This document shows positions 43,739 to 53,147 of a DNA stretch of 64,000 nt, in pieces (the stretch's first letter is position 1; each line of letters begins with the position of its first letter). Source of the stretch: Leeuwenhoekiella sp. (GTDB lineage Bacteria; Bacteroidota; Bacteroidia; Flavobacteriales; Flavobacteriaceae). The stretch is taken from contig PAPI01000004.1 in the NCBI GenBank assembly GCA_002708845.1, positions 310,001 to 374,000 on the forward strand. The letters are read 5' to 3'. Made by a program: the position numbers and the translations under genes. The notes under the pieces were generated by a model. That model saw nothing but the letters and a program-made list of their open reading frames with translations. It was not told where the DNA came from and did no database searches.

Positions 43739-45069
43739 TGCGATTTAGACACCTTTTATTTTTTGGCCTGACTCTATCATTTTTTGCCTGTTCTGAAGAC
43801 AATGCGGTGGCGCCTGTTGTGGAGGCCGAAACATTTAATGGAGAGGTGGTTTCAGCTACCCGTTTTGGCGGTAGTCTTCACGATAGAGCTGCGGCAATAA
43901 TTGAATTGAACACAGGTGGGCTGGGCGTTTTAGCAACATCTGAAAGTACAGACGGAATGCTTTCAGATAAAACCCGCGAGGGTGAAGATTATTGGTTTTT
44001 GCAATTGGATGCTGCAACAAACCTTATTTCTTCAAAAACATACGGCGGCAGTGGCGGAGATGTCGCTACCGACCTTATAGCTACACAGGATGGCGGATTT
44101 CTCTTGGGAGGTTATAGTATGAGTAAAGATGGTGATGCCAGTAAAAATGAAGGCTTTCACGATACCTGGTTTGTAAAAACCAATGCTTCAGGTGGAATAG
44201 AATGGGAAAAAAGCTATGGCTTTGCGGGTCACGACCATTCCTATTCTGTTTTGGAAACCGCAGATGGCGGCTATTTTAGTGCCGGTTTCCTGGATGTTAC
44301 TGCTTCGGGCGGTGCTGGAAACGAAAATGTAAAACACGGAGTGGGCGAGTTTTGGGGGCAGAAATTAGATGCAACCGGCAATTTGCAGTGGCGTAATTAT
44401 TTTGGTGGAAGCAATAATGACCGCTCCTATAAGGCAATTCAAACTCCGGATGCCGGCTTTTTGCTCGTAGGTTTTACAGAAAGTGATGATTTTGATATTT
44501 CAAGCCCTCACGGCAGTTATGATATTTGGCTGGTAAAACTTAATAGTACCGGTAGCCTGGTTTGGGAACGGTCTTTTGGAGGATCGGGTGTTGATATTGC
44601 TCACGATGCTTTGATGTTACCAAACGGTGATTTTCTAATCGTAGGGCAGACTAATAGTTCAGACGGGGATATCTCAGACGCAAATGGCGATTTTGATGCT
44701 TTTGCAATGCGGGTAAGTGCCGAAGGAACGCTCATTTGGCAGCAAAATTATGGCAGTACTGATTTTGAATTTGCGCAAAGCATTACTCTAGGACCTAGTA
44801 ATACTTTTTTTGTAACCGGGAATACGCGCAGTGCAGATATTACACCTTCAGGCAACGCTGGTAATAACGACATCTGGGCTTTTCAAATAACTGATGAAGG
44901 TGATCTTCGTTGGCAACAAACCTGGGGCGGGTCGGGTATTGATCTGGGTGTTGATGCCGTTTTTTCTCAAGATCAATTCCTCTACATTATTGGCTCTACA
45001 GACAGTCCTTCATTGCTTTCGACTACAACTTTAGGCAATGATGATCTCCTTATTCTTCGACTAAACTAG
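43738..45069 (+). CDS. Beta-propeller lipoprotein (DGG-repeat)
   Basis: A 443-residue lipoprotein (lipobox LSFFACS, Cys18). Repeats with TQDGGFLLGGYSM, ETADGGYFSAGF, TPDAGFLLVGFTES and WERSFGGSGVDIAHDALML resemble the delta-60/DGGxxxxG propeller repeats found in secreted Bacteroidota proteins. It is coupled to the preceding lipoprotein, so the two are likely partners at the cell surface. No enzymatic domain is visible. Confidence 0.82.
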   Translation: MRFRHLLFFGLTLSFFACSEDNAVAPVVEAETFNGEVVSATRFGGSLHDRAAAIIELNTGGLGVLATSESTDGMLSDKTREGEDYWFLQLDAATNLISSKTYGGSGGDVATDLIATQDGGFLLGGYSMSKDGDASKNEGFHDTWFVKTNASGGIEWEKSYGFAGHDHSYSVLETADGGYFSAGFLDVTASGGAGNENVKHGVGEFWGQKLDATGNLQWRNYFGGSNNDRSYKAIQTPDAGFLLVGFTESDDFDISSPHGSYDIWLVKLNSTGSLVWERSFGGSGVDIAHDALMLPNGDFLIVGQTNSSDGDISDANGDFDAFAMRVSAEGTLIWQQNYGSTDFEFAQSITLGPSNTFFVTGNTRSADITPSGNAGNNDIWAFQITDEGDLRWQQTWGGSGIDLGVDAVFSQDQFLYIIGSTDSPSLLSTTTLGNDDLLILRLN

Positions 45070-45188
45070 TTTTAAGTCGCAACTGGCTATTTAAGTTTCT
45101 TATTGTAAGTGTTATTCGTATTGATTAAGCCTATTAATTGATAAGATAGTTTAATGTAAGGAAGTATGGTAAAACCCTACTTAAATGG

Positions 45189-45196
45189 TATATTTG
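45189..45196 (+). promoter_or_regulatory. Probable -7 element of the suf operon
   Basis: TATATTTG, an exact TAnnTTTG match, 19 bases before the first suf ATG (45215). A -33 TTTG is not evident, so activation by a regulator is possible. Confidence 0.55.
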
Positions 45197-45214
45197 CACC
45201 AATTTAGAATTAGT

Positions 45215-45544
45215 ATGATTAAAGTAAGTGAAGACGCGAAAAAGAAGATAGCAATCCTTATGACTGAGGAGGGTTACGACGCTGTGGCAGACTACGTGAG
45301 AGTAGGGGTCAAGAGCGGCGGTTGCAGTGGATTGTCTTATGAACTTAAGTTTGATAAAAGCAAAGAGGACGAAGACAAGCTGTTTGAAGATAATGGGGTG
45401 AAACTTATTGTTGACAAACGTAGTTTCCTGTATTTGATAGGCACCACGCTGGAGTATAGCGGTGGCCTTAATGGTAAGGGTTTTGTTTTTAACAATCCTA
45501 ATGCACAGCGCACTTGCGGTTGTGGAGAAAGTTTTTCACTTTAA
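45215..45544 (+). CDS. sufA: Iron-sulfur cluster carrier, SufA/IscA-type
   Basis: A 109-residue A-type carrier. The three conserved cysteines are in SGGCSGLSY (one) and RTCGCGESF (two). It receives Fe-S clusters from the SufBCD scaffold and passes them to targets. The ATG at 45215 (MIKVSEDAKKKIA) is used because the family starts there; an ATG at 45185 adds ten residues. It is the first gene of the suf operon and sufB follows 46 bases later. Confidence 0.92.
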   Translation: MIKVSEDAKKKIAILMTEEGYDAVADYVRVGVKSGGCSGLSYELKFDKSKEDEDKLFEDNGVKLIVDKRSFLYLIGTTLEYSGGLNGKGFVFNNPNAQRTCGCGESFSL

Positions 45545-45590
45545 TATAATATAGATTTTAAACTGTTACCTAACAGATTAAAAACATTTT

Positions 45591-47036
45591 ATGGCGTATA
45601 CAGAAGATGATTTAGAAAAAGAATTAGCGACCAAAGAATATAAATATGGTTTTTACACAGATATTGAGTCCGATACCTTTCCGGTAGGGCTTAACGAAGA
45701 TATTGTGCGCGCTATTTCTATGAAAAAGGAAGAGCCCGAGTGGATGACCGAGTGGCGTCTTGAAGCTTTTAGGCATTGGCAAACGATGGAAGAACCAGAG
45801 TGGGCTAATGTACATTACAAGAAGCCGAGTTTTCAGGATATATCCTATTATTCTGCACCTTCCAAAAAACCGAAGTATGATAGCCTTGATGAGGTAGATC
45901 CCGAGTTATTGGATACCTTCAAGCGTTTGGGGATTTCATTAGACGAGCAAAAGAAACTTGCCGGTGTTGCGGTTGATGTGGTGATGGATTCTGTTTCAGT
46001 AACTACCACGTTTAAAAAGACTCTTGCCGAAAAGGGAATTATTTTCTGCTCTATTTCTGAGGCCATCAAAGAACATCCTGAATTGGTGAAGAAATACATC
46101 GGTTCAGTTGTTCCGAAGAAAGATAATTTTTACGCGGCTTTAAATAGCGCGGTGTTTAGTGACGGTTCGTTCTGTTACATTCCAAAAGGAGTGCGTTGCC
46201 CAATGGAGCTTTCTACCTATTTCCGTATCAATCAGGCCGGAACCGGTCAATTTGAACGTACGCTGGTAGTAGCCGATGAAGGTAGCTACGTAAGTTATTT
46301 AGAAGGCTGTACCGCACCATCACGTGATGAGAACCAGTTGCATGCTGCAGTAGTAGAATTGGTTGCTCTTGATGATGCCGAAATAAAATATTCTACAGTG
46401 CAAAACTGGTATCCCGGTAACGATGAAGGTAAAGGAGGGGTTTTCAATTTTGTGACCAAGCGCGGACTTTGTGAGAAAAATGCAAAAATATCCTGGACTC
46501 AGGTAGAGACGGGTAGTGCCGTTACCTGGAAGTACCCAAGCTGTATTCTAAAAGGGGATAATTCAATTGGTGAATTCTATTCTATTGCAGTTACCAATAA
46601 CTTTCAGCAGGCTGATACGGGAACTAAAATGGTACACCTCGGTAAAAACACCAGAAGTACTATTATTTCAAAAGGTATTTCGGCTGGGCAAAGCCAAAAC
46701 AGCTACCGCGGGTTGGTGCAAATCAATAGCCGCGCTCAAAATGCACGTAACTTCTCGCAGTGTGATTCACTGTTGATGGGTAATAAATGTGGCGCACATA
46801 CCTTCCCTTATATTGAAGCTAAAAATAAAACAGCGCGTGTAGAGCACGAGGCAACTACCAGTAAAATTGGTGAAGACCAGATATTTTATTGCAATCAGCG
46901 GGGTATTGATACTGAAAAAGCAATTGCGCTAATTGTAAACGGATTTAGTAAAGAAGTGCTCAATAAATTGCCGATGGAATTTGCAGTGGAAGCCCAGAAA
47001 TTGCTGGAGATTTCTCTGGAAGGTTCAGTAGGCTAA
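45591..47036 (+). CDS. sufB: Fe-S cluster assembly scaffold SufB
   Basis: Scaffold subunit of the SufBCD complex. A 481-residue protein with [36 protein letters not shown], and the C-terminal [20 protein letters not shown] with the cluster-ligand region. Length and order are normal. It follows sufA and precedes the metallo-beta-lactamase lipoprotein gene by 31 bases, so the sufB-sufC order is interrupted. Confidence 0.97.
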   Translation: MAYTEDDLEKELATKEYKYGFYTDIESDTFPVGLNEDIVRAISMKKEEPEWMTEWRLEAFRHWQTMEEPEWANVHYKKPSFQDISYYSAPSKKPKYDSLDEVDPELLDTFKRLGISLDEQKKLAGVAVDVVMDSVSVTTTFKKTLAEKGIIFCSISEAIKEHPELVKKYIGSVVPKKDNFYAALNSAVFSDGSFCYIPKGVRCPMELSTYFRINQAGTGQFERTLVVADEGSYVSYLEGCTAPSRDENQLHAAVVELVALDDAEIKYSTVQNWYPGNDEGKGGVFNFVTKRGLCEKNAKISWTQVETGSAVTWKYPSCILKGDNSIGEFYSIAVTNNFQQADTGTKMVHLGKNTRSTIISKGISAGQSQNSYRGLVQINSRAQNARNFSQCDSLLMGNKCGAHTFPYIEAKNKTARVEHEATTSKIGEDQIFYCNQRGIDTEKAIALIVNGFSKEVLNKLPMEFAVEAQKLLEISLEGSVG

Positions 47037-47067
47037 GCCCGTGACTTTAACCATAAACCAAAAAAAT

Positions 47068-47955
47068 ATGCTTATTAAAAAGATTTCGTTTTTTGCACTG
47101 GCTGCTTTATTAGTAGTTGGCTGTAAAGAAACCAAGAAAGAAGAAAATATCGAAGAAGAAGTTGTTGTTGAAGAACCGGCTAAACCGGCTGTTGAGCTTT
47201 ATGCTTTTGACGGTGGTAGTGTGATGGCCAACAACTTAAATCTTTTTGCTCAGGGAGATACCTATAAAGGCGAAAGCAAGCAGCTTGCAGATGCTTTTTA
47301 TGTTATCAAACATCCTGATGGAATTCTGCTTTGGGATACCGGTCTTCCGGAAATGTTGGTTGGTCAGGGAGAGTATACTCCTGAAGGCGGTGCTTTTACC
47401 ATTTCGCGTAAAGACAGCATAACAACTCAGCTTAAAACGATTGGTCTGAGTCCTGAAGATGTAGATATAATTGCTTTTTCACACATTCATTTTGATCATA
47501 CCGGTGCTGCTAATCATTTCGCAGATGCAAAATGGTTAATTCAGCAAAGTGAAGATGATTTTCTGAACAGCGATGAAATCAAGGGCAATTCATTCTACAA
47601 TCCCGATACATTTTCGGCTTTAAAGAATAAAGAGGTTATCGCCAACAAAGACTATGATGTATTTGGAGATGGTAGTGTAGTTATAAAGTATATGCCGGGT
47701 CACACGGCAGGTCACAATGCCTTGTTTATCGATTTGCCCGAAACGGGTCCTTTGGTTCTTACGGGTGATACGTATCACTTTGAGCAAAATCGTGAAGATG
47801 CGATCGTACCTCAATTCAATTACGACATTCCAGAATCTGAAGAAACCATTAAGGCTTTTGAAGCTTTTGTAAAGGAGAAAAATGCCAAGGTGTGGATTCA
47901 GCATGATCTGGATGATTTTAACGCTATGACCAAAGCTCCAACAGCGCTTAAATAA
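47068..47955 (+). CDS. Metallo-beta-lactamase-fold lipoprotein (lactonase-like)
   Basis: A 295-residue lipoprotein. The signal peptide ends in a lipobox (LLVVGC, Cys19 from this start), with a Glu-rich linker, then the MBL fold with SHIHFDHTG (HxHxDH), MPGHTAGH, and LTGDTYH. It resembles N-acyl homoserine lactone lactonases (AiiA/AttM type), but the substrate is unproven. It lies in the suf operon between sufB and sufC with the same strand. An upstream ATG at 47041 is possible but gives a non-signal-like N-terminus. Confidence 0.85.
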   Translation: MLIKKISFFALAALLVVGCKETKKEENIEEEVVVEEPAKPAVELYAFDGGSVMANNLNLFAQGDTYKGESKQLADAFYVIKHPDGILLWDTGLPEMLVGQGEYTPEGGAFTISRKDSITTQLKTIGLSPEDVDIIAFSHIHFDHTGAANHFADAKWLIQQSEDDFLNSDEIKGNSFYNPDTFSALKNKEVIANKDYDVFGDGSVVIKYMPGHTAGHNALFIDLPETGPLVLTGDTYHFEQNREDAIVPQFNYDIPESEETIKAFEAFVKEKNAKVWIQHDLDDFNAMTKAPTALK

Positions 47956-47956
47956 T

Positions 47957-48307
47957 ATGAAAAATTCACTGGCTGTTTTGCTGACTCTATTCTTTTTGAG
48001 TTGTGATTCAGAAACCAAAACAGAACAGGTTTCCGGTGAGTTTATTTATTACGCAGATGCAGCGGTCTTGCAGGTTGATGAATCGGTTTATGGAGTTGTG
48101 CTGGACGAAAAGGCAGACGAACTGATTAGACAGGCATCTGGATACAAGAAAAATCCTGAAGATTTTGTTCAGGTAATTTTAAAAGTGATTAAAACCCCAA
48201 AACCTCCTAAGGAGGAAGGTTGGGATACACTGGTAAAAATTAAAGAAATAGTGGCAGTAAGCTATCCTAAAGAGTCAGATATGCTACGCCTACAACTAAC
48301 GAAGTAA
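47957..48307 (+). CDS. Small lipoprotein of unknown function
   Basis: A 116-residue lipoprotein (signal LAVLLTLFFLSC, Cys16). The mature part is one small beta-rich domain with EFIYYADAAVLQVDESVYGV and IVAVSYPKES, a pattern I recall from uncharacterised flavobacterial proteins. It starts one base after the stop of the MBL lipoprotein gene, so the two are coupled. It sits directly before sufC. Confidence 0.7.
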   Translation: MKNSLAVLLTLFFLSCDSETKTEQVSGEFIYYADAAVLQVDESVYGVVLDEKADELIRQASGYKKNPEDFVQVILKVIKTPKPPKEEGWDTLVKIKEIVAVSYPKESDMLRLQLTK

Positions 48308-48342
48308 ATAATACGGGTTTTTAAACCCAAAGAATCGAGAAT

Positions 48343-49095
48343 ATGTTAGAGATAAAAAATCTAAACGCAGGTATAGAAGATAAAGAAATTCTAAGAGGTA
48401 TAGACCTTAAAGTGAATGCCGGAGAGGTTCACGCGATTATGGGACCTAATGGTTCCGGTAAAAGTACCTTGTCATCGGTTATAGCTGGTAAAGAGGAATA
48501 CGAGGTTTCAGCAGGAGACATTCTTTTTGAAGGAGAATCCATTCTTGAAATGGACGCTGATGAGCGTGCACACAAAGGTGTATTTCTTTCGTTTCAATAT
48601 CCTGTTGAGATTCCCGGGGTTTCAGTAACCAACTTTATTAAAACGGCAATCAATCAGACGCGTAAGGCTAAAGGGCTTGAAGATATGCCCGCAAGCGAAA
48701 TGCTTAAGAAAATCAGAGAAAAATCTGAACTTTTAGAGATTGATCGCAAGTTTCTATCGCGCTCACTGAATGAAGGATTTTCTGGAGGTGAGAAAAAACG
48801 TAATGAGATTTTTCAAATGGCAATGCTTGAGCCTAAACTGGCTATACTTGACGAGACCGATTCTGGTTTGGATATCGACGCTTTGCGTATTGTATCAAAC
48901 GGGGTAAACAGGTTGAGAAGCAAAGACAACGCGGTAGTTGTTATCACGCATTACCAGCGTCTGTTGGAATATATTGTACCTGATTTTGTACACGTTTTGG
49001 TAAATGGTAAAATCGTTAAATCTGGCGGAAAAGAATTAGCCCTCGAGCTCGAAGAAAAAGGTTATGACTGGGTTAAAGCTGAAACGGCAGTTTAG
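48343..49095 (+). CDS. sufC: Fe-S cluster assembly ATPase SufC
   Basis: ATPase subunit of SufBCD. A 250-residue ABC-type protein: Walker [10 protein letters not shown] (about residues 35-43), signature [11 protein letters not shown], Walker [13 protein letters not shown] and the H-loop [10 protein letters not shown]. It ends 36 bases before a four-helix-bundle gene that separates it from sufD. Confidence 0.97.
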   Translation: MLEIKNLNAGIEDKEILRGIDLKVNAGEVHAIMGPNGSGKSTLSSVIAGKEEYEVSAGDILFEGESILEMDADERAHKGVFLSFQYPVEIPGVSVTNFIKTAINQTRKAKGLEDMPASEMLKKIREKSELLEIDRKFLSRSLNEGFSGGEKKRNEIFQMAMLEPKLAILDETDSGLDIDALRIVSNGVNRLRSKDNAVVVITHYQRLLEYIVPDFVHVLVNGKIVKSGGKELALELEEKGYDWVKAETAV

Positions 49096-49100
49096 TTCAA

Positions 49101-49125
49101 GATTTAAAATTTAAAGTCTAAAATT
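49101..49125. repeat. Left inverted repeat of the four-helix-bundle cassette
   Basis: AT-rich 25-mer between sufC and the four-helix-bundle gene. It matches the reverse complement of 49531-49555 at 20 of 25 positions. Confidence 0.65.
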
Positions 49126-49131
49126 GGAGCG

Positions 49132-49524
49132 ATGGCAACTGTAAAGCGGTTTGAAGATTTACAAATATGGCAGGAAGCTCGGATTTTAGCAAAAGAAGTT
49201 GTTCATATTGTCCAAACTACCGGTCTTAAAGATAATTACAAATTGAAAGATCAGATAGTAGGTTCTTCGGGAAGTATTATGGACAATATAGCAGAAGGTT
49301 TTGAGAGGAATGGTAATCTGGAATTCAGACAATTCCTATCAATTGCAAAAGCTTCTGCTGGGGAAACGAGATCACAATTGTATCGGGTTTTTGATTGGGG
49401 TTACATTGATGAGCGGCAACTAAATACATTAATCGACAAGAGTGAGGCACTTAGCAAACAAATTTCAGGCTTTATCGCCTATTTAAATAAATCAGATCTC
49501 AAAGGGACTAAATTCCAAAGCTAA
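49132..49524 (+). CDS. Four-helix-bundle protein (IVS/S23 family)
   Basis: A 130-residue, all-helical protein: KRFEDLQIWQEARILAKEV, LKDQIVGSSGSIMDNIAEGF, NGNLEFRQFLSIAKASAGET, and ALSKQISGFIAYLNKSD. This is the family encoded by intervening sequences of 23S rRNA genes in some bacteria (IVS/S23) and distantly related to the Avd protein of diversity-generating retroelements. Here it lies between sufC and sufD in the same orientation. Imperfect 25-base inverted repeats (49101-49125 and 49531-49555) flank it. It has no known role in Fe-S cluster assembly; transfer as a cassette is inferred. Confidence 0.9.
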   Translation: MATVKRFEDLQIWQEARILAKEVVHIVQTTGLKDNYKLKDQIVGSSGSIMDNIAEGFERNGNLEFRQFLSIAKASAGETRSQLYRVFDWGYIDERQLNTLIDKSEALSKQISGFIAYLNKSDLKGTKFQS

Positions 49525-49530
49525 ACCTGG

Positions 49531-49555
49531 AATTTTAAACTTTGAATATTGAATT
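49531..49555. repeat. Right inverted repeat of the four-helix-bundle cassette
   Basis: AT-rich 25-mer between the four-helix-bundle gene and sufD. It is the inverted partner of 49101-49125 (20 of 25). Confidence 0.65.
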
Positions 49556-49562
49556 TAACAAC

Positions 49563-50876
49563 ATGAGTTTAAAAGATAAATTACTTTCATCCTATTTGAC
49601 TTTTCAGGAAAATCAGGATTTTGATAACAGCATTCACGATATTAAGGATGCTGCGATTAAGGTTTTTGAAGAAAATGGTTTTCCAACAAAAAAGGATGAA
49701 AACTGGAAATATACTTCATTAAACAGTCTGGTAAAAGATGACTATAGTCTTGTGGGGCGCAATGAAGATGCAGTTGAGTTTAGAGACGTCAAGAAGTATT
49801 TTCTTAATGATATAGACACCTATAAAATTGTGTTTATTGATGGTAAATACAGTTCGTACTTATCCGAAACTACACACGATGGGGTAGATGTATGTTTGTT
49901 AAGTGCTGCACTTACCAAGCCAAAATACAAACCGGTAATCGATAAATATTTTGACAAGATTGTCAAAACAGACAGCCTTACCTCACTAAATACGGCATTT
50001 GCAAGTGAAGGTGCTTACATCTATGTGCCAAAAAATAAAACGGTAAGCAAACCCATTCAGATTGTTCATTTCTCTACCGGAGTTGAATCAAATTTGATGC
50101 TACAGCCTCGTAATCTTGTGGTTGTTGAAGAAAATTCTGAAGTGCAGATTATTGAGCGCCATCAGAGTTTAAACAGCAATCCGGTGTTTACCAATTCGGT
50201 GACAGAGATATTTTCCGGAAATTACGCGCGTGTAGATTACTACAAAATTCAAAACGATAAAGACCAGGCATCTTTAATTGACAACACTCATATCGACCAG
50301 CAGACTTCATCTGAGGTTGCGGTACACACTTTTTCATTTGGTGGAAAACTCACCCGTAATAACCTGAATTTTTATCAGAACGGGGAGCATAACAATTCGA
50401 TCTTAAAAGGGGTGACTATCATTGAAGATAAACAGCATGTAGACCACAATACTTTGGTGCACCATAAGCAACCCAATTGCGAAAGTCACCAAGATTATAA
50501 AGGTATTTTTGATGACCGCGCGACTGGCGTTTTCAATGGAAAAGTGGTTGTAGATGCGATTGCCCAAAAAATCAATGCGTATCAGTCTAACAACAACATT
50601 TTGGTTAGTGATAAAGCTTCGATCAACTCAAAGCCTCAGCTTGAGATTTTTGCAGATGATGTACGCTGTTCGCACGGTTGTACTATAGGTCAGCTTGATG
50701 AAGATGCGTTATTTTATATGAAAACCCGTGGTATTGGTGAGAAAGAAGGTCGTGCGTTGTTGATGTATGCCTTTGCCAATAATGTGTTGGAAAGTGTAAA
50801 AATTCCGCAGTTAAAATCACGTATTACCAAGCTTATCGCCAACAAATTGGGGGTGAATCTGGGCTTTGATGTCTAG
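49563..50876 (+). CDS. sufD: Fe-S cluster assembly protein SufD
   Basis: Partner of SufB in the SufBCD scaffold. A 437-residue protein with the family pattern NWKYTSLNSL, AYIYVPKNKTVSKPIQIVHF, LVVVEENSEVQIIERHQS and the late CSHGCTIGQLDEDALFYM. The ATG at 49563 follows the right inverted repeat; a TTG at 49542 would add seven residues encoded by that repeat, which is unlikely to be used. The order sufC-cassette-sufD is unusual. Confidence 0.94.
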   Translation: MSLKDKLLSSYLTFQENQDFDNSIHDIKDAAIKVFEENGFPTKKDENWKYTSLNSLVKDDYSLVGRNEDAVEFRDVKKYFLNDIDTYKIVFIDGKYSSYLSETTHDGVDVCLLSAALTKPKYKPVIDKYFDKIVKTDSLTSLNTAFASEGAYIYVPKNKTVSKPIQIVHFSTGVESNLMLQPRNLVVVEENSEVQIIERHQSLNSNPVFTNSVTEIFSGNYARVDYYKIQNDKDQASLIDNTHIDQQTSSEVAVHTFSFGGKLTRNNLNFYQNGEHNNSILKGVTIIEDKQHVDHNTLVHHKQPNCESHQDYKGIFDDRATGVFNGKVVVDAIAQKINAYQSNNNILVSDKASINSKPQLEIFADDVRCSHGCTIGQLDEDALFYMKTRGIGEKEGRALLMYAFANNVLESVKIPQLKSRITKLIANKLGVNLGFDV

Positions 50877-50907
50877 TGAACTTTTTTAGAGCAAGCTCCC
50901 CGAAGGA

Positions 50908-50932
50908 TTTAAATCTCAAATATTGATTTAAA
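50908..50932. repeat. Hairpin between sufD and sufS
   Basis: Perfect 8-bp stem TTTAAATC/GATTTAAA with a 9-base loop. The right half (AATATTGATTTAA) resembles the right end of the four-helix-bundle cassette (AATATTGAATTTAA). It may be a scar of a second cassette or a chance AT-rich hairpin. Confidence 0.4.
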
Positions 50933-50969
50933 GTTCTTCAATTACTTTTTAACTAGAAAAACTACTCAA

Positions 50970-52208
50970 ATGGCTTCCGTAGATACCTCTTTACAATTTG
51001 ATGTGGAAAAAATCAGAGCTGATTTCCCCATACTTAAGCGAAAGGTGAACGATAAGCCGTTGGTGTATTTTGATAATGCGGCTACTTCACAGACCCCTCA
51101 GGCGGTTATAGATGTGATCGTAGATTATTACAGTCGCTATAATGCAAACATACATCGCGGTGTACACGCGCTTTCTCAGGAAGCTACTGATGCGTATGAG
51201 CAGGCACGAATCAAAATTCAAAAGCATTTCAATATTCCTAAACCCTATCAGACTCTATTCACAGCAGGAACGACTCATGGCATCAATATAGTTGCTTCCG
51301 GCTTTGCTTCCATTTTAAAAGCAGAAGACGAAGTGATTGTTTCGGCATTAGAACATCATTCTAATATCGTTCCGTGGCAAATGCTCTGCGAAAAAACAGG
51401 GGCTGAGCTTAAAGTTATTCCTATGTTGGAAAACGGGACTTTAGATATGCATGCTTTTGAGGCTTTACTGTCAGACCAAACCAAACTGGTTTTTGTCAAT
51501 CACGTGAGTAATGCGCTGGGCACCGTTAATCCTATTGAAGAGATTATTGAGAAAACCCACAAAGTTGGAGGTGCTGTTCTTGTTGATGGGGCTCAGGCCG
51601 CTCCACACATTAAAGCAGATGTACAGGCACTCGATGTAGACTTTTATGTGGTTTCTGCTCATAAAATGTGTGGACCTACCGGAGTGGGAATGCTGTATGG
51701 TAAAGAAGAATGGCTCGAAAAACTCCCTCCGTATCAGGGAGGTGGAGAGATGATCGATCAGGTGACTTTTGAAAAAACAACCTATGCCGGTCTTCCTCAT
51801 AAATTTGAAGCTGGTACTCCTAATATTTGTGGGGGAATAGCTTTTGGCGCTGCTCTGGATTATATGAATGGTATTGGCTTTGACCAAATAGCCGCTTACG
51901 AGCACGAGTTACTCGAATATGCTACTGCTCAACTAAAAACCATTGAAGGTTTACGTATTTATGGAGATACGTTAAATAAAACTGCGGTCATTTCATTTAA
52001 TATCGAAGGGATTCACCCGTATGATATGGGCACCATACTTGATAAACTGGGCATTGCTGTGCGTACCGGGCATCATTGTGCACAACCCATTATGGATTTT
52101 TATAAAATTCCCGGGACTGTACGGGCTTCTTTCGCTTTCTATAATACTAAAGAGGAAATTGATATTCTGGTTGCTGGCGTAGAACGTGCCCGCAATATGT
52201 TGGTATAA
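50970..52208 (+). CDS. sufS: Cysteine desulfurase SufS
   Basis: PLP enzyme that takes sulfur from cysteine for cluster assembly. A 412-residue class V aminotransferase-fold protein: AATSQTPQAVIDVI near the start, the PLP lysine in VVSAHKMCGPTG, and the catalytic Cys in RTGHHCAQPIM. It follows sufD by 93 bases. It works with SufE. Confidence 0.97.
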   Translation: MASVDTSLQFDVEKIRADFPILKRKVNDKPLVYFDNAATSQTPQAVIDVIVDYYSRYNANIHRGVHALSQEATDAYEQARIKIQKHFNIPKPYQTLFTAGTTHGINIVASGFASILKAEDEVIVSALEHHSNIVPWQMLCEKTGAELKVIPMLENGTLDMHAFEALLSDQTKLVFVNHVSNALGTVNPIEEIIEKTHKVGGAVLVDGAQAAPHIKADVQALDVDFYVVSAHKMCGPTGVGMLYGKEEWLEKLPPYQGGGEMIDQVTFEKTTYAGLPHKFEAGTPNICGGIAFGAALDYMNGIGFDQIAAYEHELLEYATAQLKTIEGLRIYGDTLNKTAVISFNIEGIHPYDMGTILDKLGIAVRTGHHCAQPIMDFYKIPGTVRASFAFYNTKEEIDILVAGVERARNMLV

Positions 52209-52272
52209 TTTTAAGTATTCTCAGTCTGCTATTTCGATGATTACGAGTAATTTCGTAACAAAACAATCTAGT

Positions 52273-52674
52273 ATGAAAACACTTTTGGCAGTAGTGGCTG
52301 TAATTCTTGGAATTATAGTCTCTTGCAAATCAACCGATAAAAATAGTTTAGGACCACAGGGCAGTTTTGAAGTGCAATCTATAAAACGAGATTCGGTGGC
52401 AGATAAAGGAATGACCCTTAATTTTAATGCTGAAAACGGACAGATTAATGGTAAAGGCGTTTGTAACAGTTACAGTTCTACCTACGTGGTAAGCGGGAAT
52501 AACATTAAGTTTTCGCCTGCGATTTCGACCAAAATGATGTGTCCTGAAGGTACCACACTTGAGTATAATTTTTTTCAGGCATTGCTCAAAGCCAATAGTT
52601 ATAACTTGAAACGCGGCAGACTTACTTTGTTTGACACCAATGAAGAAGTTTTATTAACCGCAAGTGAGAATTAA
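52273..52674 (+). CDS. META domain lipoprotein
   Basis: A 133-residue lipoprotein (signal ending GIIVSC, Cys16 from this start) with the META/HslJ fold: LNFNAENGQINGKGVCNSYS, IKFSPAISTKMMCPEGT and a late LTLFDTNEEVLL. META proteins are small periplasmic domains of unknown function, linked to heat shock or antibiotic tolerance in other bacteria. I chose the ATG at 52273. It lies between sufS and sufE. Confidence 0.82.
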   Translation: MKTLLAVVAVILGIIVSCKSTDKNSLGPQGSFEVQSIKRDSVADKGMTLNFNAENGQINGKGVCNSYSSTYVVSGNNIKFSPAISTKMMCPEGTTLEYNFFQALLKANSYNLKRGRLTLFDTNEEVLLTASEN

Positions 52675-52712
52675 TAATCTGCACATAATGCAGAGATTAA
52701 AACAATAATTTG

Positions 52713-53147
52713 ATGAAAAGTATTCCGGAAATACAGCAGGAAATAGTTGAGGAGTTTGAGATGTTTGACGATTGGATGCAGCGTTATGAGTATATGATTG
52801 AGTTGGGGAAATCACTACCACTAATAGACGAGAAATATAAAACGGAAGAATACATTATTAAAGGCTGCCAGAGTAAGGTATGGGTTCACGCCGATCTCAA
52901 CGATGATAAAATTGAATTTACTGCGGATAGCGATGCGATAATAACTAAAGGCATTATAGCGATTTTAATCCGCTCGTTTAGTGGGCAACCACCACAGGAA
53001 ATATTAGACGCAGACACCTCATTTATTGATAAAATTGGTCTGAAAGAGCATTTATCACCTACTCGCGCAAACGGATTGGTAAGTATGATAAAACAAATTA
53101 AATTATATGCCATCGCGTATCAAGCGCAGGCAGATAGTAAATCATGA
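52713..53147 (+). CDS. sufE: Sulfur acceptor SufE
   Basis: A 144-residue protein that takes the persulfide from SufS. The active Cys is in IKGCQSKVWV (about 53), with the conserved LPLIDEKYKTEEYI and IAILIRSFSGQPPQEI. A TTG one codon before the ATG is not needed. The next gene, encoding an SdpI-like protein, overlaps its stop by four bases. Confidence 0.94.
   Translation: MKSIPEIQQEIVEEFEMFDDWMQRYEYMIELGKSLPLIDEKYKTEEYIIKGCQSKVWVHADLNDDKIEFTADSDAIITKGIIAILIRSFSGQPPQEILDADTSFIDKIGLKEHLSPTRANGLVSMIKQIKLYAIAYQAQADSKS

Noticed and set aside
47068..47955. Metallo-beta-lactamase antibiotic resistance gene
   Set aside because: The fold and HxHxDH motif are of the lactonase/glyoxalase II-like group, and the sequence is not like true class B beta-lactamases.
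49132..49524. Intervening sequence of a 23S rRNA gene
   Set aside because: The protein family matches, but there is no rRNA sequence around it. It is inside the suf operon.
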